A DNA stretch of 64,000 nt from contig JACQDN010000007.1 of assembly GCA_016201105.1 (NCBI GenBank), forward strand, positions 1 to 64,000, given 5' to 3'. Under the pieces are notes generated by a model. That model did not search any database. It worked only from the letters and a program-made list of their open reading frames with translations, and was not told where the DNA came from. The translations under genes and the position numbers were made by a program. This DNA is from Pseudomonadota bacterium. Lineage in GTDB: Bacteria > Pseudomonadota > Alphaproteobacteria > Micropepsales > Micropepsaceae. Shown one piece after another: positions 18,383 to 27,600 of the stretch (its first letter is position 1; every line of letters starts with the position of its first letter).

Positions 18383-19415
18383 CAGCCCAAGCAATCTGTT
18401 CGTCGCGCCGGATCATTCGTCGAGCGCGCCGACCCAGCAGCGCCGGAAAATCTTCCGCCAAGATTTCTCCAGTGCCCGGGCGCTTGACCCAGATATTGTC
18501 CTTGGAAAACGTAGATCCAGCTTCGATATCCGAAATGCTGACGACGCTGGCATAGGCAAAATCGATCGTGGCTTGTTCTTCAGGCAGCGGTTCTTTGCGT
18601 CCTCCGCGCGCCGTGTGAATGTCCCGTGACCACTCGATCAGCTGATGCAATTCATCGGGTGTCATTGAGCAGACAATATCGGGTCCAGGCCGCTCTCTGG
18701 AATCCGTAAAATGCCGCTCAAGTATCGATGCGCCCAGGGCCACGGCACCAAGGCACGTCGCATTTGTCAATGTGTGATCCGAAAGCCCAATGATGGCGTC
18801 AGGAAATGCCTGCGCCATCGCGCTCATGGCGCCGAGCCGTACGAGTTGAGGTGGCGTCGGATAGATGTTGGTACAATGCAGCAGAGCAAAGGCAACCTTA
18901 CGGTCCCTGAGGATTGCGACCGCCTTTCCGACTCCTTCCAGAGAATTCATGCCCGTACTGAGAATGATCGGTTTGCCGAAGGATGCGATGTGATCGATCA
19001 ACGGATAGTTGTTGCATTCTCACGAACCGATCTTGAAAGCGGCAACGTCCAATTTCGCGAGGCGGTCCGCTGCTTTTCGAGAAAACGGCGTGCAGAGAAA
19101 AACGAGTCCTCTTTCTTCGCAATATAACTTCACGCGGCGCTCATCTTCGAGCGACAGTGCCGCGCTTTCCATTATGTCGTAGATGGAAATGTCAGCGTTC
19201 CCCGGTATGACACTTCGGGCGTGGTGGGACATTTCATCTTCGACGACATGGCTTTGAAACTTGACGATCGAGGCACCCGATGCCGCGGCGGCGTCGATCA
19301 TCGTCATCGCCACGCCGACATCGCCGTTGTGATTGATACCGATTTCCGGAATTACCAGAGGAGCATGGTCCGGACCGACCATCAGTCCTGCTATCTTCAT
19401 CTCCGGAGTTGGCAC
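18372..19415 (-). pseudogene. neuB: N-acetylneuraminate synthase interrupted by an in-frame TGA
   Basis: The reading frame covers 348 codons, the normal size of NeuB, but contains one in-frame TGA at 19020-19022 (codon 132). Upstream: IPEIGINHNGDVGVAMTMID, VEDEMSHHARSVIPGNAD and TPFSRKAADRLA; downstream: GKPIILSTGMNSLEGV, LLHCTNIYPTP, IGLSDHTL, ILERHFTD and RPGPDIVCSMTPDEL, then a SAF-like antifreeze C-terminal domain. The stop falls between KIGS and ECNNYP, where NeuB proteins have glycine; GGA to TGA is one base. NeuB condenses ManNAc and PEP. The GTG at 19415 has GGAGG five bases upstream; an ATG at 19427 is the alternative. The gene may be dead, translated in two pieces (a TTG starts at 18999), read through, or a sequencing error. 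Confidence 0.85.
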
Positions 19416-19456
19416 GTTCCCCTCCATTTCTTGAATTCGGTAGTTGTGGGTTCCGC

Positions 19457-19468
19457 CAAGCTACCGCC
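19457..19468 (-). promoter_or_regulatory. ops-like pause/antitermination element
   Basis: On the minus strand the sequence reads GGCGGTAGCTTG, which matches the RfaH ops consensus GGCGGTAGCGTG at 11 of 12 positions, including the GGCGGTAG core. It is in the leader between the antiterminator gene ending at 19549 and the neuB start at 19415, in the same sense as the transcript, which is where an ops element works. A small hairpin (stem GTGAC/GTCAC, 19475-19489) precedes it. Recruitment of the neighbouring NusG-like protein here would let RNA polymerase read through the 19-kb operon. Confidence 0.7.
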
Positions 19469-19548
19469 ATTCGGGTGACTTGGGGTCACTCGGGTGGCAA
19501 CGATTGAAAGCGACGGTCACGCTTCGCATACCTTCCAAGCGGGCCGCG

Positions 19549-20223
19549 CTAAGCAGCGACGTCTTCAGGTTCGACGCCGTCGCGGGAGAGCACGACCGGC
19601 ACGCGCCCTCCCATGATGTCCAACAACACACGCACGCGATCGGCGTCGGCAAGCCGATCCAATCTGCCGACCAAATCCGCAAAGGGTCCGGTGAGAATCC
19701 GCACCGCTTGACCGGGGCTCAACGCAAACTCGCGCTGCATGACACCGTGGGCATCGCACGCGGCCTGCAAGTTCTCGACGACACCGTGCGGCACGGGGCA
19801 CGGCGCATCGCCTTGCGCGATCAGGCGGGCGACGCCATAGGTGCCGTTCACGCTGCGCCATTTGTCCTGAGTCAAATCCAGGCGCACGAACAGATAGCCG
19901 GGGAAAAACGGTGCCAGCACGGTGTCCAACCGGCGCGCGTGGCGGCGGGTTTTCTTCCGGCGCGGCAGGAATGCGCAAAAGGATTGATTGTTCAAATGGT
20001 GGGCGGCTTGGGCCTCGCGATGCGACAGGCACTGAACCGCATACCAGCGCGCATGGCCGTCCGCGGGACGCGCGTCAACGGTCTCACAGGCCAAACTTGC
20101 AACGGGGCGCAGCGGAGCGCAGGCGCGCAGTTCCAAGTCCGAAGCGATCAAACCCATCATCCCCAGCCACGCAGCAGCGCGCGCAACTTCGGTGCGCGCG
20201 GCTTTCTCTTTGCCCTTCGGCAC
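19549..20223 (-). CDS. NusG/RfaH-family transcription antiterminator
   Basis: 224 residues. The NGN domain begins near residue 59 with RWYAVQCLSHREAQAAHHL and continues through LAPFFPGYLFVRLDL and RSVNGTYGVARLI; a KOW-type C-terminal domain follows (LSPGQAVRILTGPFADLVGRL, then VRVLLDIMGGRVPVVL). The family binds RNA polymerase and suppresses pausing or termination. As the first gene of the minus-strand operon, with an ops-like site just after it, it probably promotes transcription of the polysaccharide genes. The GTG at 20223 has AAGG four bases upstream; about 58 N-terminal residues precede the NGN domain, so a later start is possible. Confidence 0.88.
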   Translation of the reverse strand: MPKGKEKAARTEVARAAAWLGMMGLIASDLELRACAPLRPVASLACETVDARPADGHARWYAVQCLSHREAQAAHHLNNQSFCAFLPRRKKTRRHARRLDTVLAPFFPGYLFVRLDLTQDKWRSVNGTYGVARLIAQGDAPCPVPHGVVENLQAACDAHGVMQREFALSPGQAVRILTGPFADLVGRLDRLADADRVRVLLDIMGGRVPVVLSRDGVEPEDVAA

Positions 20224-20507
20224 GATGCCTTCATGACAGCGCTATATGTTGGGGTGAATTCCCGCACGACCGCAACAGTTAACGATGTCACCAGCAGACA
20301 ATACCGTAGCACCTAACCCACTGACGCAACAAAGATTACCGCGGGATAGCAGGCCATAACGCGCACCGCTTCCGCCCAGCAACCATTCTATGCGGGCTTG
20401 CGCGGGCGGCGCAGCGTTGCGTGCAATTAAGGTAACTTCCTACAGTATTGAGACAAAACCTTCCTAAACTTGCGCAAAAATGAAAGTATTGGCGACAAAC
20501 CAGACCG
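20224..20507. promoter_or_regulatory. Divergent promoter region between antiterminator and transferase genes
   Basis: These 284 bases separate two divergently transcribed polysaccharide operons, so promoters for both must lie here or just inside the flanking genes. The segment at about 20420-20490 is more AT-rich than its surroundings. I could not pick out a convincing -35/-10 pair on either strand and see no open reading frame of note. Confidence 0.5.
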
Positions 20508-21599
20508 GTGGCCAAAGCGGTGGGTGGGGTGTTTCCAGTCGTAGCGGCGTTTTGCGCGCTATCGGCGCTGATGACGGCGGCGATCTGCATGAACGCGCAC
20601 GCGTTCGGCGCCGCCACGCACCTGATCGACGAGCCGGACCAGGTGCGAAAGCTGCACACCACCGCCACGCCGCTGATCGGCGGGCTCGCGGTGCTGGTGC
20701 CGAGCCTGCTGCTGTCGCTGACCTACACGCTGAACATCAAAGCGGATCCCTTCCTGATGACGGCGATCCTCGCCTCAGGTGTCATGCTGGCCGTCGGCGT
20801 TATCGACGACCGCCTCAATCTGTCGGCAAGCTGGCGCATCCTCGCACTGACGATCATCGTTCTCGCCGTGACGGCGCTGGAGCCGCTCTTCATCCTGCAT
20901 ACGCTGCGCTTTCACATCATGCGGGTGGATTTCGACGTGCCGCTGGAGCCGTTCGCGGTTCCGCTGACGGCGCTCATGATCGTGGGCTTCGTCAACGCGT
21001 CCAACATGGCCGACGGCATGAACGGACAGCTTTTGGGTTCGGTCATCATCTGGTCGCTGTTCATCGTTTTGCATATCGGCGCGGGCGGCAACCTGCCCTA
21101 TCTGATTTTGATCTGTTCCTGCATTGTCGCGCTGTTCTTCAATTTGCGCGGCCAAATTTTCTCCGGGAGCGCCGGGGCCTATGCCGCCTCGCTGTTCATC
21201 GCGCTCGGCGCCATCGCCGCCTACCGCAAAGCCTGGGGCGCCTTGCCGGCGGAAACGCCGGTGTTCTGGTTCTGGCTGCCGGTGCTGGATTGCCTGCGCC
21301 TGTTCGCGAGCCGCCCCTTGAAGCGCCAGTCGCCCTTCCGCGGCGACCGCAACCATTTCCATCACGTTTTGCTCGACCTGGTGCCCGCCCGCTTCGCGCT
21401 GGCGATCTACCTTGCACTGCTGGCAATTCCCGGCGTGGCATGGGAGATCGACGCACGCTCCGGCAAGTTCGCGCTGCTGGGTTGCGTGGCGATCTATGCG
21501 CTTCTCATTGCAACCAACGAATTGCGGCATTGGATCGCGGGAAACCGGACGCCCAGTGGGCCGCCGAACGCGGCTCCGCAAAGAATCGCGCGCAGCTAG
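20508..21599 (+). CDS. Polyprenyl-phosphate sugar-1-phosphate transferase (WecA/MraY family), altered motif
   Basis: 363 residues with about ten membrane segments. Family motifs: VIDDRLNLSASWR with paired Asp near 100-101, NASNMADGMNG (Asp about 169) and RNHFHHVLLD near 281-290. The third motif, usually GDAGS, reads FSGSAGAYAASL near 218-229, so the expected metal-binding Asp is Ser. Members transfer HexNAc-1-phosphate from a UDP sugar to undecaprenyl phosphate, priming the repeat unit on the cytoplasmic face. The start is a GTG with no clear ribosome-binding site; GTGs at 20520 and 20529 are alternatives. It heads the plus-strand operon with gmd and fcl. Confidence 0.8.
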   Translation: MAKAVGGVFPVVAAFCALSALMTAAICMNAHAFGAATHLIDEPDQVRKLHTTATPLIGGLAVLVPSLLLSLTYTLNIKADPFLMTAILASGVMLAVGVIDDRLNLSASWRILALTIIVLAVTALEPLFILHTLRFHIMRVDFDVPLEPFAVPLTALMIVGFVNASNMADGMNGQLLGSVIIWSLFIVLHIGAGGNLPYLILICSCIVALFFNLRGQIFSGSAGAYAASLFIALGAIAAYRKAWGALPAETPVFWFWLPVLDCLRLFASRPLKRQSPFRGDRNHFHHVLLDLVPARFALAIYLALLAIPGVAWEIDARSGKFALLGCVAIYALLIATNELRHWIAGNRTPSGPPNAAPQRIARS

Positions 21600-21746
21600 C
21601 GGCAAGAATTGCCTTTCATCCGGCGTGTCGATTTCGTCAACCAAGACGAAAGCCGCGAGACGAAGACGGCACCGAGCACGAAGTCCCGTTAACGCCCGCC
21701 GCAAGATGCCATGCTATAGCTGCCACGCCATCGTGGAGACCATCTC

Positions 21747-22826
21747 GTGACCAAGGATAGCGCGCGCAAGAGAGCGCTCATCACCGGCATCACCGGGCAG
21801 GACGGCGCCTATCTCACCGAACTCCTGCTGGCCAAAGGCTACGAAGTTCACGGCATCAAGCGGCGCTCGTCGTCGTTCAACACCGCGCGCATCGACCGCT
21901 TCTATCAGGACCCGCACGATCCGGACCCACGCGTTTTCCTGCACTACGGCGACATGACCGACGCCACCAACCTGATCCGCGTGGTGCAGGAGACGCAGCC
22001 CGACGAGATCTACAATCTGGCGGCGCAATCCCATGTCCAGGTGAGCTTCGAGACGCCCGAATATACCGCCAATGCCGACGGGCTCGGAACGCTGCGGTTG
22101 CTGGAAGCCATCCGCATCCTCAACCTTGCGGACAAGGCGCGCTTCTACCAAGCCTCGACCTCCGAACTGTTCGGCAAGGTTCAAGAGACGCCGCAGCGCG
22201 AAGTGACGCCGTTCTATCCGCGCTCACCCTACGGTGCCGCGAAGCTTTACGCCCATTGGGTGACGGTCAACTACCGCGAAGCCTACGGCATGCACGCCTC
22301 CAACGGAATCCTGTTCAACCACGAGAGCCCGTTGCGCGGCGAAACCTTCGTCACGCGCAAGATCACCCGCGCCGCCGCCGCGATCGAGCTGGGGCTGCAG
22401 GAATGCCTCTACCTCGGCAACCTCGACGCCAAGCGCGACTGGGGGCATTCGCGCGATTATGTGCAGGGCATGTGGCTGATGCTGCAACAGCCCGAACCGG
22501 ACGACTATGTGCTGGCGACAGGGGAAGCCCATTCGGTGCGCGAATTCGTCGAGCGGGCCTTTGCGAAAATCGACCGCAACATCGAATGGTCGGGCAAGGG
22601 CGTAGACGAGATCGGCAAGGATGCGAAAACCGGCGCAGCGCTGATTCGTATCGATTCCCGCTACTTCCGCCCCACCGAGGTGGACTCCCTACTGGGCGAT
22701 CCACGAAAGGCCCATCAAAAACTCGGCTGGCGCCACACCACCTCCTTCGAGGACTTGGTGGCCGAGATGATGACGGCGGATCTGGAACAGGTCGCGCGCG
22801 AACAGCGCAACGGCCGGCACGATTGA
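21747..22826 (+). CDS. gmd: GDP-mannose 4,6-dehydratase
   Basis: 359 residues, normal for the family. The NADP-binding motif [10 protein letters not shown] lies near residues 13-22, followed by [28 protein letters not shown], the catalytic TSELFG and [15 protein letters not shown] (Tyr-x3-Lys), and [18 protein letters not shown], all diagnostic of Gmd. It makes GDP-4-keto-6-deoxymannose from GDP-mannose, the first step to GDP-L-fucose. The GTG start at 21747 has GGAG about eight bases upstream. fcl follows after 7 bases. Confidence 0.95.
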   Translation: MTKDSARKRALITGITGQDGAYLTELLLAKGYEVHGIKRRSSSFNTARIDRFYQDPHDPDPRVFLHYGDMTDATNLIRVVQETQPDEIYNLAAQSHVQVSFETPEYTANADGLGTLRLLEAIRILNLADKARFYQASTSELFGKVQETPQREVTPFYPRSPYGAAKLYAHWVTVNYREAYGMHASNGILFNHESPLRGETFVTRKITRAAAAIELGLQECLYLGNLDAKRDWGHSRDYVQGMWLMLQQPEPDDYVLATGEAHSVREFVERAFAKIDRNIEWSGKGVDEIGKDAKTGAALIRIDSRYFRPTEVDSLLGDPRKAHQKLGWRHTTSFEDLVAEMMTADLEQVAREQRNGRHD

Positions 22827-22833
22827 CGCGATC

Positions 22834-23805
22834 ATGAACGGGTCCACTCCTCCAACCGGCGCCGCTCTCTATTCGCTCAAGGCCAAGCGGGTCTGGGTCG
22901 CCGGCCATGGCGGCATGGTGGGTTCCGCGCTGGTGCGACGGCTGCAAAGCGAAAACTACGAGGTGCTGACGGTCGCACGGCAAACGCTCGATCTGCGCGA
23001 TCAGGCCGGCACGCTCGCCTGGATGCGCAAGGAGAAACCCCAAGCCGTTTTCCTCGCGGCCGCGAAGGTCGGGGGCATCGCGGCGAACGATACCCTTCCC
23101 GCGGAGTTCCTGTTCGACAATCTCGCCCTCGAGACCAACATCATCGACGCCGCGCGCCAATCCGGCGTCGAGAAATTGCTGTTTCTCGGCTCCAGCTGCA
23201 TCTATCCCAAGCACGCTGCGCAGCCGATTTCCGAAGACGCGCTTTTGACCGGCGCGCTGGAGGAGACCAATCAGTGGTACGCCGTCGCCAAGATCGCCGG
23301 ACTGAAACTGGCGCAAGCCTATCGCCGGCAATTTGCCTGCGATTTTATTTCGGCGATGCCGACCAACCTCTATGGACCGAACGACAATTTCGACCTCGCG
23401 GCGAGCCATGTGATGCCGGCGCTGATCCGCAAGGCGCATGAAGCGAAGGTTCAAGGGCGGAATGAACTGATTGTCTGGGGTACGGGCACGCCAAAGCGCG
23501 AATTCCTGCATGTCGACGACTGCGCCGACGCGCTCGTGCATCTGATGACCCACTATTCAGCCGAACAGCACGTCAATATCGGCGCCGGCGAAGACATCGC
23601 CATCGCAACGCTGGCTGAGCTGATTGCAGCCATCGTCGGGTTCACGGGGCGCGTTGTGTTCGACACCACCAAACCCGACGGCACGCCGCGAAAACTGCTG
23701 GACTCGTCGAAGCTGCGCGCGCTCGGCTGGTCGCCGCGCATCGGGCTGCGAGACGGCATCGTGTCCGCCTATCGCTGGTTTCTCGAAAACCGCGCTGCGG
23801 AGTAG
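22834..23805 (+). CDS. fcl: GDP-L-fucose synthase
   Basis: 323 residues. The NADPH-binding motif VAGHGGMVGSALVRRL, then AAKVGGIAAND, the catalytic region FLGSSCIYPK, NQWYAVAKIAGLK (Tyr-x3-Lys) and MPTNLYGPNDNFD match GDP-4-keto-6-deoxymannose 3,5-epimerase/4-reductase (WcaG/Fcl). With gmd it completes GDP-L-fucose synthesis; a GT11 fucosyltransferase at 36429 could use the product. The ATG at 22834 is 7 bases after gmd and the next gene starts 3 bases after its stop. Confidence 0.95.
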   Translation: MNGSTPPTGAALYSLKAKRVWVAGHGGMVGSALVRRLQSENYEVLTVARQTLDLRDQAGTLAWMRKEKPQAVFLAAAKVGGIAANDTLPAEFLFDNLALETNIIDAARQSGVEKLLFLGSSCIYPKHAAQPISEDALLTGALEETNQWYAVAKIAGLKLAQAYRRQFACDFISAMPTNLYGPNDNFDLAASHVMPALIRKAHEAKVQGRNELIVWGTGTPKREFLHVDDCADALVHLMTHYSAEQHVNIGAGEDIAIATLAELIAAIVGFTGRVVFDTTKPDGTPRKLLDSSKLRALGWSPRIGLRDGIVSAYRWFLENRAAE

Positions 23806-23808
23806 ACG

Positions 23809-25623
23809 GTGGAATTCACAACCATTGCCATTCTGTTGAGGTTTCTGGCGCCCTATCGCTGGGTGCTGCCGGTCATGGCGATGTTTGGGCTTGCCGCCTC
23901 CTTCGCCGAAGGCATCGGCATCGGACTTCTCATCCCCCTACTGGACGTGCTGCTGCACACGGCCCGGCAGTCCGCGGCCACGGGTTCCGTCTTGCTCGAG
24001 CCGGTGCGCGCCTATCTTGCGCACTACACGGCCGGCGATCAGCTCGTCATCATCGGTGTTGGGATCATGGCGTTGCTTTCGATTAAAGCCGGCCTGGTCT
24101 TCGCCTCATCTTCGCTTTCGGCATGGATCAACGGGCGCGTCAACAACGACATACGCTGCGCCCTGTTCACGCAGACGCTGTCCGTCGACTACGCCTTCCT
24201 GGTGCAGAACGCGCAAGGACGCCTCATCAACGCTTTCGAATCGCAGGCCTGGCGCACCATGGACGCCATCAATGCGCTGTTCGACGGCGTCACCTCGATC
24301 TGCACGGTGCTGGTATTCGTCGCGCTGCTGCTGCTTATTTCCTGGCCGCTGACGCTGGGCGTGATCGCGCTTGCGGGCGCGGCCAGCATGATCGTCGGCC
24401 GCCCGCTCGTGCGCCGCATCAACAATCTCAGCCAGGACGCGGTGAGCGCGTCCGCCGAGGTCTCCCAACGCGTGCTCAATAGCTTGCTGGGCATGCGCGT
24501 CATCCGTGCCTTCGGCCGGGAAGACCACGAACGGAAACGGTTCGAAGCGATCTCCGAAACGACCACGCGGCTGTTTTTCCGCATGGACAGAACGGTGCGC
24601 ACGATCCCCGCACTGCTTGAGCTCGCCTATGCGCCGATTTTTCTCGCAACGATCCTAATCGCCCCCACATTCGCGGTCGGCATTCCGACGCTGCTCGCGT
24701 TCCTCTTTTTGTTCTATCGGCTGCAACCGCAGATCAAGGCGCTCGACCAACATCGCGCGCAATTGGCAAGTTTTTCAGGCTCGTTCGTAGAGTTTGCCGC
24801 GCTGTTGGACACCAAGGACAAGCCGGCGAGCCGGACGGGGACAATCGCGTTCGGCGGGCTGATCCGCGCCATCACGCTTCGCCACGTCGGATTTCGCTAT
24901 GCCGCCGATGGCGATAGCCGCAGGGCGCTGGAAGATATTTCGGCGGACATCGGCGCAAAGCAGGTCACCGCGATCGTCGGCGCATCGGGCGCCGGCAAGA
25001 CCACCCTGATCAATCTGCTTTACCGGTTCTTCGAGCCTTCCGAGGGAGCCATCTTCGTGGACGACGTGCCGCTGGCGGACCTCGACGTCGCTTCGTGGCG
25101 CGCCAAACTGGCGCTGGCCGGGCAGGACGCGGCCCTCCTGGACGGAAGTATCCTGGACAACATCGCCGCAGGATGTCCCGAGGCCGACATGGAGAGGATT
25201 AAGGAGGTTGCCAGGTCCGCCGCACTTCACGAATTCATCGAGACACTTCCGCGGGGCTATTTCACCCAAGTCGGAGACCGGGGCTTGCGCCTCTCCGAAG
25301 GCCAGCGCCAGCGCATCGGCTTGGCGCGCGCGTTGCTGCGCCGGCCCGATATCCTGATACTCGACGAGGCGACCAACGCGCTTGACGGATTGACCGAACA
25401 AACCGTCCATCGCGCACTGGAAAAAGCGGCCAAAGACGCAACCGTGATCGTCATCGCCCATCGTCTCAGTACCGTGCGCAAAGCCGATCGCATCCTTGTG
25501 CTGGAGGACGGCAAGCTCGTCGAACACGGAACGGCCGCAGAGCTGCTTTCGCAAGTCGGCACATTCACGCGCCTGCAGACGGCTCAACTGGAACTGAAGG
25601 ACATGCCCGAGACGGCTCGCTAA
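23809..25623 (+). CDS. Type I ABC exporter (MsbA/PglK-like half-transporter)
   Basis: 604 residues with a fused transmembrane domain (about six helices, residues 1-320) and an ATPase domain. Walker A is GASGAGKTTLI, the signature reads LSEGQRQRIGLARAL, Walker B ILILDEATNAL, and the H-loop is VIVIAHRLSTV. It should act as a homodimer. Its location directly after gmd and fcl and before a GT2 suggests export or flipping of a lipid-linked glycan, as PglK does, rather than general MsbA function; this is inference from context. GTG start three bases after fcl. Confidence 0.85.
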   Translation: MEFTTIAILLRFLAPYRWVLPVMAMFGLAASFAEGIGIGLLIPLLDVLLHTARQSAATGSVLLEPVRAYLAHYTAGDQLVIIGVGIMALLSIKAGLVFASSSLSAWINGRVNNDIRCALFTQTLSVDYAFLVQNAQGRLINAFESQAWRTMDAINALFDGVTSICTVLVFVALLLLISWPLTLGVIALAGAASMIVGRPLVRRINNLSQDAVSASAEVSQRVLNSLLGMRVIRAFGREDHERKRFEAISETTTRLFFRMDRTVRTIPALLELAYAPIFLATILIAPTFAVGIPTLLAFLFLFYRLQPQIKALDQHRAQLASFSGSFVEFAALLDTKDKPASRTGTIAFGGLIRAITLRHVGFRYAADGDSRRALEDISADIGAKQVTAIVGASGAGKTTLINLLYRFFEPSEGAIFVDDVPLADLDVASWRAKLALAGQDAALLDGSILDNIAAGCPEADMERIKEVARSAALHEFIETLPRGYFTQVGDRGLRLSEGQRQRIGLARALLRRPDILILDEATNALDGLTEQTVHRALEKAAKDATVIVIAHRLSTVRKADRILVLEDGKLVEHGTAAELLSQVGTFTRLQTAQLELKDMPETAR

Positions 25624-25636
25624 CGACAGGATCCGG

Positions 25637-26578
25637 ATGTTCGTTTCCGTCATCATCCCCACTCGCAATCGCAAAGAGCACGTCACGCGCGCCGTGAACG
25701 CCCTTCTCGGCCAAGACTATAACGCCAACGCGTTTGAGGTGATCGTGTGCTGCGACGGCTGCACCGACGGCAGCGAAGAGGCGCTGAGCACGATCGCAGA
25801 CCGGCGGCTAAACGTCATTTCCATTCCGGCGACGGGTCAAGTGGCCGCCTTGAACGCAGCCGTGCGCGCAGCAAAGGGCGAACTCGCCATCTTCCTCGAC
25901 GACGAAATGGAAGCGACCCCCGACATGATCCGCGCCCATGTCTTGGCACATCGCGACGCCCAAGACCGCCGCACTGCGATCACCGGATATGCCAGCGTTG
26001 CCATTCCGGCGAACGCACCGCGATCCATGCAAAGCCTGGCTGACGATTACGCCCGGTATTACGAGGGCCTGGGCAGGCCCGATCACGCAAGCGGTCCGCC
26101 CGATCTTAACGGGGGGCATTTTTCTGTTCCGATTGCGGCCCTACGCGAGGTCGGCTGCTTTAACGAGAGCTATGTCTTTCAGCGCAACGACTTCGAGCTG
26201 GCGGTGCGCTGGCTGGAGCGCGGTTACAGAATCGGCTATGCTAAAGACGCTCGCGCCACCATGCATGTCTGCCTCACCGCCGACACGCTGATCGGGCGCG
26301 CGCGGGCGCGCGGGCGGGCGGACTTCCGATTGGCAAGGGAGCATCCCTGGTGCATCCCCTGGCTTCCCTTTCACCGCGCCCTCACAAATGCGCGCTCAAG
26401 ACGGCGCTGGCATCTGGCCTGGATTGCCGCTCCGGTTTCGGCCGGCGTGTTTCGCACCCTTCGTCGGCTTGCTCCTGACCGCCTGCAGCAGTGGTGTTAC
26501 CTGATGGAGTATTGCGCGGGTTTGAGGCTCGCCAGCGGCTCGTGGCGAAACTTTGTCGGGCTTTCGCCGCATCAGTGA
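25637..26578 (+). CDS. Family 2 (GT-A) glycosyltransferase
   Basis: 313 residues. SVIIPTRNRKEHVTRAVNAL at the N-terminus, VIVCCDGCTDGS, and the metal/donor motif AIFLDDEMEATPDMI are typical of GT2 enzymes; DLNGGHFSVPIAALREVGCF followed by ERNDFELAVRW-like QRNDFELAVRWLERGY supplies the acceptor-side acidic residue. It ends the plus-strand operon and overlaps the convergent membrane-protein gene by 7 bp. Sugar specificity unknown. Confidence 0.85.
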   Translation: MFVSVIIPTRNRKEHVTRAVNALLGQDYNANAFEVIVCCDGCTDGSEEALSTIADRRLNVISIPATGQVAALNAAVRAAKGELAIFLDDEMEATPDMIRAHVLAHRDAQDRRTAITGYASVAIPANAPRSMQSLADDYARYYEGLGRPDHASGPPDLNGGHFSVPIAALREVGCFNESYVFQRNDFELAVRWLERGYRIGYAKDARATMHVCLTADTLIGRARARGRADFRLAREHPWCIPWLPFHRALTNARSRRRWHLAWIAAPVSAGVFRTLRRLAPDRLQQWCYLMEYCAGLRLASGSWRNFVGLSPHQ

Positions 26579-27453
26579 ATCGTAGCGGCGATCGGCACCG
26601 ATTTGCGCTCGAACTCCCATAATCCCGTGGCGGTCATGACTGCAAACATCGGCGTGAGCATTCCCATGACTCTACCCGCGTCTCCCGGCTGTTCGCCCTC
26701 GACCATTGCAATCGCGGCTAGAGCCGCCAATGCCGTCACATACACCCCAAGATATTCGACGCGAGGTTTTGCTTGCAGCCATAAACATGCGTTCACGACC
26801 AAACAGAGGATAACAACGTTTTGCGCGAGCAGGCCCTGCGTCAGAAAAGCGGTGTCGATCCGCCAAGACGCCACGTTCGAAAACAGGCTTGCGGGCGAAA
26901 GCTGCGGGTCGATCCCCGCAAAAGAAAATTCGCGAATGCAGACATACAATAGAAGCAGGAAAATCAGTGCCATGAACAACCAGGTGACGCCCTCGGTGAG
27001 GCCGGTGACGACAAAGTTCTGGGCGTGGAACGAGAGCAGACACAGCAGTCCGGCGATCAGCGAGTATGCCAACCCACCCGTTTTCGCCTGCGCGATCTCG
27101 CCCGCGATGGCAGCGGCAATCAGTAGAGCGACATAGTTGGCCAAGAGGGCCGCAAAATAAAGCCGCTGGTCGATATGGGAATCGTGAAACGAGATCTGCG
27201 CGGGATAGTAGACACCGATTTCGTAAAACAGATAGGTCAGAACGGCCGAACCTTGCCGGAGGACGTGCGATGGATCTGCAACGGTAAAATCGAGCGGGTG
27301 GCGATACATTTGGGAATAGGCGACGAGGAAGTCGGGATCGGGCAGCGCGTACCATTTGTAGGAAAAATAGAGCAGCCCGTAGCTTGCCAGCGATAGGAAA
27401 GCGAGCCGCATGAGGAGTCTCGGTGACGATTTCGCAAGTGAAATTGCGTTCAT
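26572..27453 (-). CDS. Polytopic membrane protein of unknown function
   Basis: About 293 residues with roughly seven or eight hydrophobic segments (for example LASYGLLYF, YFAALLANYVALLIAAAIA, GLLCLLSFHA, LFMALIFLLLLYV and NVVILCLVVNACLWL). I do not recognise a family; the opening (KWYALPDPDFLVAYSQMYRHPLDF, periplasmic by topology) hints at a mannosyl- or glycosyltransferase-like or acyl-acceptor membrane protein, but no catalytic motif can be identified. The ATG at 27453 is preferred to one at 27504. It is alone on its strand here, convergent with the GT2 gene and divergent from the FkbM methyltransferase. Confidence 0.65.
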   Translation of the reverse strand: MNAISLAKSSPRLLMRLAFLSLASYGLLYFSYKWYALPDPDFLVAYSQMYRHPLDFTVADPSHVLRQGSAVLTYLFYEIGVYYPAQISFHDSHIDQRLYFAALLANYVALLIAAAIAGEIAQAKTGGLAYSLIAGLLCLLSFHAQNFVVTGLTEGVTWLFMALIFLLLLYVCIREFSFAGIDPQLSPASLFSNVASWRIDTAFLTQGLLAQNVVILCLVVNACLWLQAKPRVEYLGVYVTALAALAAIAMVEGEQPGDAGRVMGMLTPMFAVMTATGLWEFERKSVPIAATIH

Positions 27454-27600
27454 TGCAATTCGGGCTTGGCACGCCCCCGCCGCGTAAAGTGTGGGCCGAC
27501 TCACATTCTTATCAGCAAATCGCTTAAAGGATCACGGAGCTAGCTAGCGTGAATATTCTACAGTACGCGAACCGGATAAAGGCGTTAGAAGGAGAGGGAT

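Noticed and set aside
19020..19022. Selenocysteine reading of the TGA in neuB
   Set aside because: NeuB homologues have glycine here, not cysteine, and I see no selenocysteine insertion element downstream. A point change or error is simpler, though not proven.
22363..23553. Minus-strand frame of about 396 codons opposite gmd and fcl
   Set aside because: Both plus-strand genes have diagnostic motifs throughout; the antisense frame has none.
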